Source: Campylobacteraceae bacterium (lineage in GTDB: Bacteria; Campylobacterota; Campylobacteria; Campylobacterales; Sulfurovaceae). Taken from it: a stretch of DNA of 19,378 bases. The notes beneath the pieces are model-generated. The model searched no databases, was not told the origin of the DNA, and saw only the letters and a program-made list of their open reading frames with translations. The stretch lies in the NCBI GenBank assembly GCA_027081065.1, contig JALWLW010000034.1, positions 2,133 through 21,510 on the forward strand, given 5' to 3'. The position numbers and the translations under genes are program-made. This document shows, one piece after another, positions 13,015 to 19,378 of the stretch; positions within the stretch are counted from its first letter, which is position 1, and the number at the start of each line of letters is the position of its first letter.

Positions 13015-14002
13015 AGTTTAATTGACTTAAGTTGATGTTTTCACCATCAAAATAAAGTTGTTCATTGGATACAAAAGCATAACCATCTACTTCTGATAGT
13101 TCATATACTTTGTGTTTACTTAGTGTTTTGTTACTTACAATGAGATATCCTTGCTTATCTAAAGCATACACTTTATCTTTACCTAATGCAGCAACTGAAA
13201 AGTGTGCAAACTTAAATTTGTTTTCTGCTTCAATTGAGAGGCTATCATTCAATTTTAAAATTCTACCATCTTTTGCAAAAACAAAAATAGCATTATCTGA
13301 AACTGCTACTTCTGAAATAGCTGTATCTAACTCTTTTTTACCATTAGCTGAGATGGAAAGAACCTTATTCGGTGTAGCAGCTATTAGGGTATTGTTAATT
13401 TTACCTAGAAAAATAATGTTATTAAGTGAAGGTTCTGTACTGACATATATCTCTTTAGCAATTTTTAAAGTACTTAAATCTAAAATAGTTAACTTACCAT
13501 CAAGTGTAGGAATAACAACGAGTTTATCAATAGGTAAAGGATTAGCAATACGTGTGTCAATAGCAAAGACTTTATTTGATTTATTGGTGTAAACTATTTT
13601 TTTTTGGGAAAAATCATATACTCCATAGTGGTTGTTTTGGAGTACATAGACTAAATATTTTCCGAGTAATGTACCAGCAACCAAAGGTGCTTTGAATTTC
13701 GCAGAAGCAACAACACCCTCTTTGGTAACAATATGACAGTTTCCATGTAGGTCAGCAGTAAGGGCAGCATTTTTACTATGGTTAATAAAATAGAACCCTT
13801 TTTCTAGCTTTAAGTCAACAGTTTGTGTTTTTGTTAAAATTTTTCCACTTGCTAAAGTTGCACCATCTCGAGAATAATGAACTAGATTGTCAGAGATATT
13901 TACTCCTGAGAGTGTAGAAGGATTTTGAGGTTCATAGTATTGTTTATCTGAACATCCTATCAATAGTAGCGTAGCAGTAGCCAGTAGCGTTCTTTTATAC
14001 AT
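13007..14002 (-). CDS. BamB-like beta-propeller lipoprotein
   Basis: A 331-residue lipoprotein: signal peptide MYKRTLLATATLLLIGC with lipobox LIGC and the lipidated Cys17. The mature part is a string of beta strands with repeated motifs of the kind GKLTILDLSTLKIAKEI, DGRILKLNDSL and DKQGYLIVS. This is the repeat of PQQ-type propellers as in BamB, an accessory of the outer-membrane BAM complex. The upstream YfgM-like gene strengthens this, because E. coli has yfgM-bamB in the same order. The identity as BamB is an inference from fold pattern and order; sequence divergence is large. It lies two bases after the YfgM-like stop (TAATAATG) and overlaps xer downstream. Confidence 0.65.
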   Translation of the reverse strand: MYKRTLLATATLLLIGCSDKQYYEPQNPSTLSGVNISDNLVHYSRDGATLASGKILTKTQTVDLKLEKGFYFINHSKNAALTADLHGNCHIVTKEGVVASAKFKAPLVAGTLLGKYLVYVLQNNHYGVYDFSQKKIVYTNKSNKVFAIDTRIANPLPIDKLVVIPTLDGKLTILDLSTLKIAKEIYVSTEPSLNNIIFLGKINNTLIAATPNKVLSISANGKKELDTAISEVAVSDNAIFVFAKDGRILKLNDSLSIEAENKFKFAHFSVAALGKDKVYALDKQGYLIVSNKTLSKHKVYELSEVDGYAFVSNEQLYFDGENINLSQLNYE

Positions 14003-14004
14003 TA

Positions 14005-14595
14005 TTAACCTTTAATGCTATAGTGTCTTATCATTTTTGAAATATTATAGATAGGTGATTCTTCTGAAATGAGTTCAAGTTCCTCTTTTGCCTCAGTTAT
14101 CTCTCCTTTATTAATAAGCAAAGAAGCATTATAGATTTTAGCCATATCTTCGTGGTATTTAGACTCTGCTTGTTCATTTGAAAGAAGGGCTAAATGATAA
14201 GTAGCTAAATCAGAAATGAGTTCATTTGTATTGTTACTAAGTGTTTTAAGTGTCGCTGTGTCTGAGTTTTTTAAAGCTTCTTGATATGAAAAAAGTTCAT
14301 AAAGAGCAGGGTTATTTGTTTTTAATTCATTTAGTGCAGTAGAATCTTTAGGATTTTTTTCTAGTACTAAGTAGGCTGCATTAGCTACTTCTCTTTTATT
14401 TTGGGCAATATTGTCCATAATAGCTGTTCCAGCAAAGTAAGCAATGGTTATACCTATAATTATAAAAATTTTAAATTTATGTTTTCTATAGATTTTTTCA
14501 ACTTTAAAAGCTGAAGCCAACATTTGTTCATCACTACTTAGTTCTTTTTTTACATCATCAATTGTCAAGTGGGTTCTCCGTTTATAATTTGACAT
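14005..14595 (-). CDS. YfgM-like membrane-anchored TPR protein
   Basis: About 196 residues. A charged cytoplasmic N-terminus (1-40) precedes one membrane helix at about 43-61 (FKIFIIIGITIAYFAGTAI). A periplasmic helical region with TPR-like pairs follows (for example ALKNSDTATLKTLSNNTNEL, KIYNASLLINKGEITEAKEEL). This is the architecture of E. coli YfgM, a partner of the SecYEG translocon and of periplasmic chaperones, and the BamB-like gene follows as in E. coli. The start is uncertain. The ATG at 14593-14595 has no Shine-Dalgarno and lies in an inverted repeat next to a TATAAT. A TTG at 14566-14568 (residue 10) has GGAG seven bases upstream and may be the true start. Confidence 0.65.
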   Translation of the reverse strand: MSNYKRRTHLTIDDVKKELSSDEQMLASAFKVEKIYRKHKFKIFIIIGITIAYFAGTAIMDNIAQNKREVANAAYLVLEKNPKDSTALNELKTNNPALYELFSYQEALKNSDTATLKTLSNNTNELISDLATYHLALLSNEQAESKYHEDMAKIYNASLLINKGEITEAKEELELISEESPIYNISKMIRHYSIKG

Positions 14596-14631
14596 TATTA
14601 TATCTAAAATTATTTAGGATTAATAATGTCA
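14590..14631 (-). promoter_or_regulatory. inverted repeat and -10 box at the YfgM-like start
   Basis: TGACATTATTA (14590-14600) and TAATAATGTCA (14621-14631) are perfect inverted copies, with a nested CTAAA/TTTAG stem between them. On the minus strand a TATAAT (14597-14602) lies inside the arm that also carries the ATG. If this is a promoter, transcription would start near 14590, and the GGAG-TTG start at 14568 would be used. Confidence 0.45.
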
Positions 14632-14650
14632 GAATTAATTTACGAGTTCG

Positions 14651-15022
14651 CTAAATTAAAATACTTTCACCATAAATAGGTTCAATGGTTTCTGTTTTTT
14701 TTAGCTCTTTTGTCGCTGTAAATGTTTTTTCAATTTTAAGATACCACTCACCACTCTCTTTTTGTTCAAGATAAATTTCAGCACCTATTGGTGTTGCAGA
14801 AAGAAAAGCTTCAATCTCATCAGTATGATCTCCATAACTCTTCTCTTTTGTTATTTCATCAGTTGTTTCTTGATTATTTTTCTCCAAAGTAACATGCTGA
14901 GTTAATTCAGCGATAGTTTCCATCGATTCAATAGAGCTAATTTTTTCATGCTTCATACAAGCAGAGAATGTATAACCCATTAAGGTTAAAAGCAAAAATT
15001 GCGTAATCTTTAGTGTTTTCAT
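14651..15022 (-). CDS. small putative lipoprotein of unknown function
   Basis: A 123-residue protein with a signal peptide (MKTLKITQFLLLTLMGYTFSAC) and a plausible lipobox FSAC at Cys22; Phe at -3 is not ideal. The mature part is acidic and low in complexity (many Glu, Thr, Lys), followed by a beta-rich end with EWYLKIEKTF. No family is recognised. AAGGAG eight bases before the ATG is a strong ribosome site. It lies 55 bases upstream of the YfgM-like gene and may share its transcript. Confidence 0.65.
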   Translation of the reverse strand: MKTLKITQFLLLTLMGYTFSACMKHEKISSIESMETIAELTQHVTLEKNNQETTDEITKEKSYGDHTDEIEAFLSATPIGAEIYLEQKESGEWYLKIEKTFTATKELKKTETIEPIYGESILI

Positions 15023-15265
15023 CGTATGTACTCCTTTTCTGTTTACTCTGATATACTTCTTACGTAATACTATTATGACATTATTAAAATATTCAATAAA
15101 TTAATTAGATAATTAATTAAGAATATATAAAGTAAAAGTTACACTTATAGTTATTAGCTAAACTTATTATAATATGAAATAATAATGCGGATATATAGAG
15201 AAGTAAAGGAGAATAGAAGTTAATAATTTTTAACTTCTATATAAAATAGAGGGTATTAAATGAGC
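15023..15265. other. AT-rich gap between two minus-strand genes
   Basis: No gene is visible. The gap holds the hairpin at 15213-15240, the ribosome site AAGGAG of the lipoprotein gene near 15030-15036, and AT-rich sequence that probably contains that gene's promoter, though no -10 box stands out. Confidence 0.35.
15213..15240 (-). terminator. terminator hairpin after the VKOR-Trx gene
   Basis: ATAGAAGTTAA and TTAACTTCTAT pair as a perfect 11-bp stem with a six-base loop, 25 bases beyond the stop at 15266 on the minus strand. The following minus-strand sequence is pyrimidine-rich (TCTCCTTTACTTC), a weak U-tract. Confidence 0.55.
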
Positions 15266-16099
15266 TTATTTAGGGCTGTCACAATCACTCTCTTTCTCAG
15301 TTGCCATTGTATTGAGATTTGCAAAACCACAACCTTCTTCTTCTACAACATTAAATGAAGTATCAATACTTACACTCTCTTCAATAACAATTTCACCTGT
15401 TTCTGTAATGGTTTCATAAGATTCTATAATGTTTTTATCTCCATTAATAATTTTAATATTCTTGCCTTCTTTTACTATCAAGATAGGAATGGTTTTAAAA
15501 TTTAAAAATGTTGCAAAGTGTTGAGCTTCAATTTTATTAATGTCTATTTTAGTAAATTCAATGTTATTTTTTTTCATGTAAGATTTTACTTTTTTACAAT
15601 GTGGACAGGTGTCTGATTGTAGTAAATATGTACCATCTTTAGAGACAAATGAAGAGGCATTTGGAATGGCTAAAAATGAAAGAGCCATAAGTACGGATGC
15701 AACTGCTGGAATGGTCATTAAAAAGTACTTACGTGAAGATAAAAGTAAGGTTATAACTAAAAAGGCATAGATACCCATACAAAATTTACACATCTCTGGA
15801 GAAGCAAAATATTGGTAACCTAACATAATGCTTTCAAAAAGAAGCGAAGCAATTAGTACGATAAAAAATAATATCTCTGGAATGATTTTTTTATATGATA
15901 GAAAACCAAGTATTAAAAGTATAAAAGCAGCAAACATACCAAAGTAGTTCAAGTATAAACTGTCAAATTTTAGAAGTGCACCAGCAAGTTCACAACCTGT
16001 AGAATGGCAGAGACTTGAATGATTTAATTTTAAGTAAGTTTCACCAGCAATATAGAGTAAAAAAAGAAAAGGGGCAACAATAAAACCTAATTTTTTCAA
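15266..16099 (-). CDS. VKOR-like membrane protein fused to a thioredoxin-like domain
   Basis: A 277-residue fusion for disulfide-bond formation in the periplasm. Residues 1-130 are a VKOR four-helix bundle. It has loop cysteines Cys31 and Cys36 and the quinone-side redox pair Cys104-Lys-Phe-Cys107, which replace the DsbB role. A fifth hydrophobic segment (126-146) leads to a thioredoxin/glutaredoxin-like domain with the CPHC pair (Cys165, Cys168) and a likely cis-proline in TIP (Pro205). A tail of about 50 residues with two more cysteines (257, 273) follows. By family knowledge VKOR oxidises the Trx domain and passes electrons to quinone. The start is TTG (16097-16099) with AAGGAA seven bases upstream. 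It lies alone between two terminated regions. Confidence 0.88.
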   Translation of the reverse strand: MKKLGFIVAPFLFLLYIAGETYLKLNHSSLCHSTGCELAGALLKFDSLYLNYFGMFAAFILLILGFLSYKKIIPEILFFIVLIASLLFESIMLGYQYFASPEMCKFCMGIYAFLVITLLLSSRKYFLMTIPAVASVLMALSFLAIPNASSFVSKDGTYLLQSDTCPHCKKVKSYMKKNNIEFTKIDINKIEAQHFATFLNFKTIPILIVKEGKNIKIINGDKNIIESYETITETGEIVIEESVSIDTSFNVVEEEGCGFANLNTMATEKESDCDSPK

Positions 16100-16314
16100 A
16101 ATAGTTCCTTGTGTTATAATTTATTGTCAATATCATATCATTGTAAAAATAAAGTTAGATTGAAAAAGTAATTTATTTTGAATAAATAGGAATTAAAATG
16201 CCTTTAGCTTATGCTTTAAAACAAAGTTAAAACTGTTTTGGGTATAATCTCAAACTTTTTAAAAGCAGGGGATTTATAACGTCTCCCTAACAATCAATTA
16301 ATGAAGGGTTTGCA
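16100..16314. other. divergent promoter region before rplU
   Basis: The region separates the VKOR-Trx gene (-) and rplU (+). The rplU -10 box is at 16243-16248, followed by a leader of about 60 bases. A ten-codon frame with a decent ribosome site (16198-16230, MPLAYALKQS) is present but cannot be supported as a gene. Confidence 0.4.
16243..16248 (+). promoter_or_regulatory. -10 box of rplU-rpmA
   Basis: GGGTATAAT is followed by a leader of about 60 bases that contains a small GGGA/TCCC stem, then AAGGG six bases before the rplU ATG. A T-rich stretch precedes the box. Confidence 0.6.
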
Positions 16315-16620
16315 ATGTACGCAATCATTAAAGCAAGTGGTCAACAATTCAAAGTTCAAGAGGGTGATATCATCTGTTTTGACAAAATGAGTCTTGAACC
16401 AAAAGCAGCTGTAGAATTCAAAGAAGTTCTAGCACTAGACAACGGTGAATTAACTGTAGGAGTACCTTTCGTAGAAGGTGCTGTAGTTAAAGGTGAGGTG
16501 ATTAACGAAGGTCGAGACAAAAAAGTTATCATCTATAAAAAAAGAAGAAGAAAAGATTCAAAACTTAAAAGAGGTTTCAGAAGAGACTTTACTAGAGTTA
16601 GAATTACATCTATAGCATAA
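16315..16620 (+). CDS. rplU: 50S ribosomal protein L21
   Basis: L21 binds 23S rRNA in the large subunit. The 101-residue length and the opening [20 protein letters not shown] are diagnostic, as is the basic RNA-binding part [20 protein letters not shown] and the ending [13 protein letters not shown] precedes the ATG. It is followed ten bases later by rpmA, the usual order. Confidence 0.98.
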   Translation: MYAIIKASGQQFKVQEGDIICFDKMSLEPKAAVEFKEVLALDNGELTVGVPFVEGAVVKGEVINEGRDKKVIIYKKRRRKDSKLKRGFRRDFTRVRITSIA

Positions 16621-16630
16621 GGAGCATAAT

Positions 16631-16885
16631 ATGGCACACAAAAAAGGTCAAGGTTCTACACAGAATAACCGTGATTCAGCTGGTCGTAGACTAGGCGTTA
16701 AAAAATATGGTGGGGAAGCAGTAATCCCTGGTAATATCATTATTAGACAAAGAGGAACAAAAGTTCATGCTGGTACAGGTGTTGGTATGGGTAAAGACCA
16801 TACAATATTTGCACTTATTGAAGGTGTTGTTAAATTTTCAAATGTTACACGTGGTAAAAAAAGAGTTTCTGTAGTACCTGCATAA
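16631..16885 (+). CDS. rpmA: 50S ribosomal protein L27
   Basis: L27 reaches the peptidyl transferase centre. The N-terminus [20 protein letters not shown] and [18 protein letters not shown] are the family hallmarks. It has 84 residues. The N-terminus begins directly with AHKKG, without the cleavable extension known from Firmicutes. AAGGAG lies before the ATG. In related genomes obgE commonly follows; here a new transcription unit (nhaD) does. Confidence 0.98.
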   Translation: MAHKKGQGSTQNNRDSAGRRLGVKKYGGEAVIPGNIIIRQRGTKVHAGTGVGMGKDHTIFALIEGVVKFSNVTRGKKRVSVVPA

Positions 16886-17007
16886 GTTATTTTCTTTGAA
16901 GATGGGCTTTTTAGTTCATTTTCTCTTCTGTTATAATAAATTTTACACAAATAATTAAATTCATAAATTCTAACGTATTTTTTCTATTCTTATAATAATT
17001 ATTTGAC

Positions 17008-17013
17008 TATAAT
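17008..17013 (+). promoter_or_regulatory. -10 box of nhaD
   Basis: TTTGACTATAAT has a TATAAT box 48 bases before the nhaD ATG. The leader carries a small hairpin, AAGGGA (17031-17036) pairing with TCCCTT (17042-17047), directly before the GGAG ribosome site. Confidence 0.5.
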
Positions 17014-17061
17014 ATAGGTTAAATAATTTTAAGGGAAAGAATCCCTTTAATCGGAGAAAAA

Positions 17062-18411
17062 ATGCACGAGCAATTACATTTAACCACAACATGGGTAGGA
17101 ATCCTCTCTTTTATTATTTTTGTAGTAGGTTACTACTTCATTGCAACAGAAGATAAATACCATATTAATAAAGCTAAACCAGCACTTCTTGCAGGTACAG
17201 CTATTTTTATGTTGATAGGACTTTATGTCGCTTTTTCTGGTGACAAAGCGATGGGTGACCATCTACATTTTGAGATTAATCATCTTATTATAGAGATTGC
17301 AGGGATTTTCTTTTTTTTATTTGTTGCTATGACCTACATAGAAGCGATGATTGATAGGGGTGTTTTTACCACATTGCGTTACAATCTTGTCTCAAAAGGT
17401 TATGACTATAAAAAACTTTTTTGGGTTACTGGTCTTCTTGCCTTTTTTATATCTCCTGTTGCCGATAATTTAACAACTGCTTTAATTCTCTCAACGGTAT
17501 TAATTACCATTGATAAAGATAATAGAGCATTTATTGTGCCATCTGCTATTAATATTGTAGTTGCAGCCAATGCAGGGGGTGCGTGGTCTCCATTTGGAGA
17601 TATTACAACGCTTATGGCATGGGTGGCACATAAAGGTGTATTTACAGACTTTTTATTTCTTTTTCCAGCAGCATTTTTAGGTTGGGGTGTGACAGCATTT
17701 TTACTTGCCCATTTTGTTCCAAATGGTAACCCTCCATTTTCAGTAGATGAAGATGTAGCTGTTATTTCTGAAGGTGGAAAAGTTATTATTGGCTTATTTG
17801 GTTTAACAATTTTTTTAGCTGTAATGTCACACAATGTACTTCATCTTCCAGCAATGTGGGGAATGATGTTTGGTTTAGCAATTTTAAAACTTTATACTTA
17901 CTTTCTTAATCAAAAGAATAAAGAAGCTATTGCTGATGTAAATAATAGTATGGGCAGTATAAACCCTTTTTCATGGATAGCAAAAATAGAAAATGATACA
18001 CTTCTTTTCTTCTTTGGTATTTTAGCAGCCGTTGGTGGTCTTCATTTTTTAGGTTTCTTAGAATACTTTACATCTCTTTACACACAATTTGGTGCAACAA
18101 CTGTAAATATTGGTGTTGGTTTTCTTTCAGCTATTGTTGATAATGTTCCTGTCATGTCAGCAGTATTAAAAGCAAGTCCTGACATGGGAGTAGATGCTCA
18201 TGCACAATGGATGCTTGTAACCCTTACAGCAGGTGTAGGTGGTTCGTTAATTTCATTTGGTTCAGCTGCAGGTGTGGGTGTTATGGGTAAACTTCATGGT
18301 ATCTACACTTTCTCTTCTCATATGAAATTGGCATGGACTGTATTGGTAGGGTATATTGTTTCTGTAGCTATTTGGTATCTTCAGTTTGAAATTTTACATA
18401 TAGGTGCTTAA
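17062..18411 (+). CDS. nhaD: Na+/H+ antiporter, NhaD family
   Basis: An inner-membrane antiporter of 449 residues with about 12 hydrophobic helices. NhaD proteins exchange Na+ (or Li+) for protons and belong to the ion transporter superfamily. The two half-helix motifs of the inverted-repeat fold are visible: SPVADNLTTALIL near residue 131 and AIVDNVPVMSAVL near 355, each with an Asp-Asn pair likely to bind the ion. Other marks are AANAGGAWSPFGDITTLMAW and GGSLISFGSAAGVGVMG, typical of NhaD. CitMHS or ArsB transporters are relatives but lack this combination. The start is supported by GGAG about six bases before the ATG. It has its own promoter, and a strong terminator lies directly after the stop. 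It is probably used for pH and sodium balance in salt water. Confidence 0.92.
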   Translation: MHEQLHLTTTWVGILSFIIFVVGYYFIATEDKYHINKAKPALLAGTAIFMLIGLYVAFSGDKAMGDHLHFEINHLIIEIAGIFFFLFVAMTYIEAMIDRGVFTTLRYNLVSKGYDYKKLFWVTGLLAFFISPVADNLTTALILSTVLITIDKDNRAFIVPSAINIVVAANAGGAWSPFGDITTLMAWVAHKGVFTDFLFLFPAAFLGWGVTAFLLAHFVPNGNPPFSVDEDVAVISEGGKVIIGLFGLTIFLAVMSHNVLHLPAMWGMMFGLAILKLYTYFLNQKNKEAIADVNNSMGSINPFSWIAKIENDTLLFFFGILAAVGGLHFLGFLEYFTSLYTQFGATTVNIGVGFLSAIVDNVPVMSAVLKASPDMGVDAHAQWMLVTLTAGVGGSLISFGSAAGVGVMGKLHGIYTFSSHMKLAWTVLVGYIVSVAIWYLQFEILHIGA

Positions 18412-18417
18412 CTTATT

Positions 18418-18453
18418 CTATTATGGGGTTTACCCCATGATAGCTTTTCTTTT
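18418..18453 (+). terminator. strong rho-independent terminator of nhaD
   Basis: CTATTATGGGG, loop TTTA and CCCCATGATAG form an 11-bp stem with one G-U pair, followed by CTTTTCTTTTT. It starts seven bases after the nhaD stop. Confidence 0.88.
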
Positions 18454-18482
18454 TACTTTTTTAAATTATTTCTTCTTTTTGC

Positions 18483-18488
18483 TATAAT
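18483..18488 (+). promoter_or_regulatory. extended -10 box placing the start of transcription at the YchJ-like ATG
   Basis: TGCTATAAT, then AACCC and ATG. The expected transcription start falls on or within one base of the A of the ATG, and no Shine-Dalgarno exists. Confidence 0.55.
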
Positions 18489-18493
18489 AACCC

Positions 18494-18895
18494 ATGAAAA
18501 AAACAAGCCCAAATACCCCATGCCCCTGTGGTTCTAAAAACAAATACAAAAAATGTTGTCAAACCTACCATAAAGGTGCAAAGCCCAAAACAGCTTTTTT
18601 ACTGATGAAGTCACGTTATACTGCTTATGCTGTAGGTGATAGTGCTTATATTGTCAATACGACCCATGAAAACAATGCTCAATATATGTCAGATAAAAAA
18701 GCGTGGAAAAAAGAGATAGATTTGTTTGTAGAGCAGACAAGATTTGAGGGCTTGGAGATTTTAGAAGTTCTAGAGGGGGCAGAGGAGGCTTTTGTAACTT
18801 TTAGAGCCTCTCTTTCTTCAGGGCTTATGACAGAAAAGAGTCGCTTTTTAAAAGTAAATGGTGTATGGCTTTATGAGCATGGAGAAATTGCTTAG
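18494..18895 (+). CDS. YchJ-like SEC-C motif protein (UPF0225)
   Basis: A 133-residue soluble protein. The SEC-C zinc motif CPCGSKNKYKKCC is at residues 10-22. A YchJ-type (NTF2-like) domain follows: LMKSRYTAYAVGDSAYIVNTTH at about 37-58, then VTFRASL and the closing SRFLKVNGVWLYEHGE. The family is widespread but its function is not established; the SEC-C motif is a zinc-binding element shared with SecA. The mRNA seems to be leaderless. The stop codon overlaps by one base the GTG of the downstream vWA gene, so the two are probably co-translated. Confidence 0.88.
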   Translation: MKKTSPNTPCPCGSKNKYKKCCQTYHKGAKPKTAFLLMKSRYTAYAVGDSAYIVNTTHENNAQYMSDKKAWKKEIDLFVEQTRFEGLEILEVLEGAEEAFVTFRASLSSGLMTEKSRFLKVNGVWLYEHGEIA

Positions 18896-19378
18896 TGAAC
18901 TTCTCTTTTTTATATCCTTATGCTTTAGTTTTGTTACTTTTGCTTCCTTGTTTTGTCTGGTGTCAGCAAAAAGTAAAAAGAGTCTATTTTCCCAAAGAGG
19001 AGTGGTTGCCTAAGCAGAGTATTCTTTGGGATAACCTGTTGTTATGGACAATGATTATCTATAGCTTATTGGTTGTGGCATTGGCAATGCCTTTTTCTTA
19101 TGCTTCAGAAGCCAGTTCACAAAAAAAAGGGCGAGACTTGGTGTTGGTGTTAGATACCAGTGGTTCTATGGCTGAACGGGGCTTTAATGAACAAGATAAA
19201 ATGCAGAGTAAATATGAGATTTCAGTAGCATTGGCAAAAGACTTTATTAATAAGCGTTATGATGACAATGTAGGTTTGGTCGTCTTTGGCTCGTTTGCTT
19301 TTACGGCTTCTCCTTTGACTTATGATTTAAAAGCATTAAATGAGATGTTTGAGCTTATGAGTGATGTTGGCATTGCAG
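18895..19378 (+). CDS. vWA-domain membrane protein, BatA-like (incomplete at window end)
   Basis: This open frame runs to the window edge (161 residues seen). It begins at a GTG (18895-18897) that overlaps the previous TAG, with GGAG ten bases upstream. Two hydrophobic segments at about 8-23 (YALVLLLLLPCFVWC) and 45-65 frame a short basic loop. A von Willebrand A domain follows, with the metal-binding MIDAS motif DTSGSM at residues 87-92 in DLVLVLDTSGSMAE, then VGLVVFGSFAFTASPLTYD. This matches BatA proteins, which usually cluster with MoxR ATPase and BatB genes; those would lie beyond the window. The Bat system is linked to envelope stress in some bacteria, but this specific role is inferred. 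Confidence 0.85.
   Translation, partial: MNFSFLYPYALVLLLLLPCFVWCQQKVKRVYFPKEEWLPKQSILWDNLLLWTMIIYSLLVVALAMPFSYASEASSQKKGRDLVLVLDTSGSMAERGFNEQDKMQSKYEISVALAKDFINKRYDDNVGLVVFGSFAFTASPLTYDLKALNEMFELMSDVGIA

Noticed and set aside
13110..13592. 160-residue plus-strand frame
   Set aside because: It is antisense to the BamB-like lipoprotein, has low-complexity composition and no start signals.
16198..16230. Ten-codon frame (MPLAYALKQS) with AGGA before it
   Set aside because: Too short to support, with no promoter upstream; it may be chance or a leader peptide, but nothing suggests an attenuator.
17406..17834. 142-residue minus-strand frame, and others antisense to nhaD, rpmA, the sensor gene and uup
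   Set aside because: They mirror well-supported genes and show no motifs or ribosome sites.

Overview
The window looks like chromosomal DNA of a Campylobacterota (Epsilonproteobacteria) member of the Sulfurovum/Sulfurimonas type. The basis is the strong AT bias, T-rich promoters with TATAAT or TGnTATAAT -10 boxes and no clear -35, frequent TTG starts, and the gene content: rplU-rpmA, an NhaD antiporter, a SoxY-like carrier, a VKOR-thioredoxin fusion and a YkuD_2 L,D-transpeptidase. No genus can be proven from the sequence alone. I see no rRNA, tRNA, CRISPR array, complete insertion sequence or prophage.

Layout. 1-1.3 kb: a DciA-like (DUF721) protein and a bactofilin on the minus strand, with an unlisted 43-residue lipoprotein (LptM/YifL-like) encoded antisense between them. 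1.4-2.9 kb: nadB (+). 2.9-6.75 kb: aroK and an ABC-F ATPase of the Uup type (both -), interleaved with decay. There are fragments of a DEAD-box helicase, of an endonuclease/exonuclease/phosphatase protein, and probably of a type IIG restriction-modification protein, plus a tail-anchored unknown gene split by an amber codon. 6.8-8.5 kb: a plus-strand operon of a 66-residue protein, a TIGR02757 (DUF2400) protein, a two-helix membrane protein and a SoxY-like protein. 8.5-10.9 kb: a candidate dispersed repeat, a Crp/Fnr-type palindrome, a Cache/PDC-sensor membrane protein and a Ste24-type M48 protease. 11.2-11.8 kb: L,D-transpeptidase. 11.8-15.0 kb (-): lipoprotein, YfgM-like, BamB-like, Xer recombinase and an unknown protein in one direction. 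15.3-16.1 kb (-): VKOR-thioredoxin. 16.3-16.9 kb (+): rplU-rpmA. 17.1-18.4 kb (+): nhaD with a strong terminator. 18.5-19.4 kb (+): a YchJ-like SEC-C protein overlapping a vWA (BatA-like) gene that runs off the window.

How the genes fit together. Several belong to envelope biogenesis (LptM-like, bactofilin, YfgM/BamB-like pair, L,D-transpeptidase, Ste24, VKOR-Trx, BatA-like); others are housekeeping (nadB, aroK, rplU/rpmA, uup, xer). I found no clear new multi-gene system. The most interesting observations are the hidden small lipoprotein gene, the cluster of gene relics at 2.9-6.8 kb that keep only ends or single motifs, the three genes whose -10 box sits 5-6 nt before the start codon (candidate leaderless mRNAs), and the SoxY-like protein with an atypical CMSGG tail.
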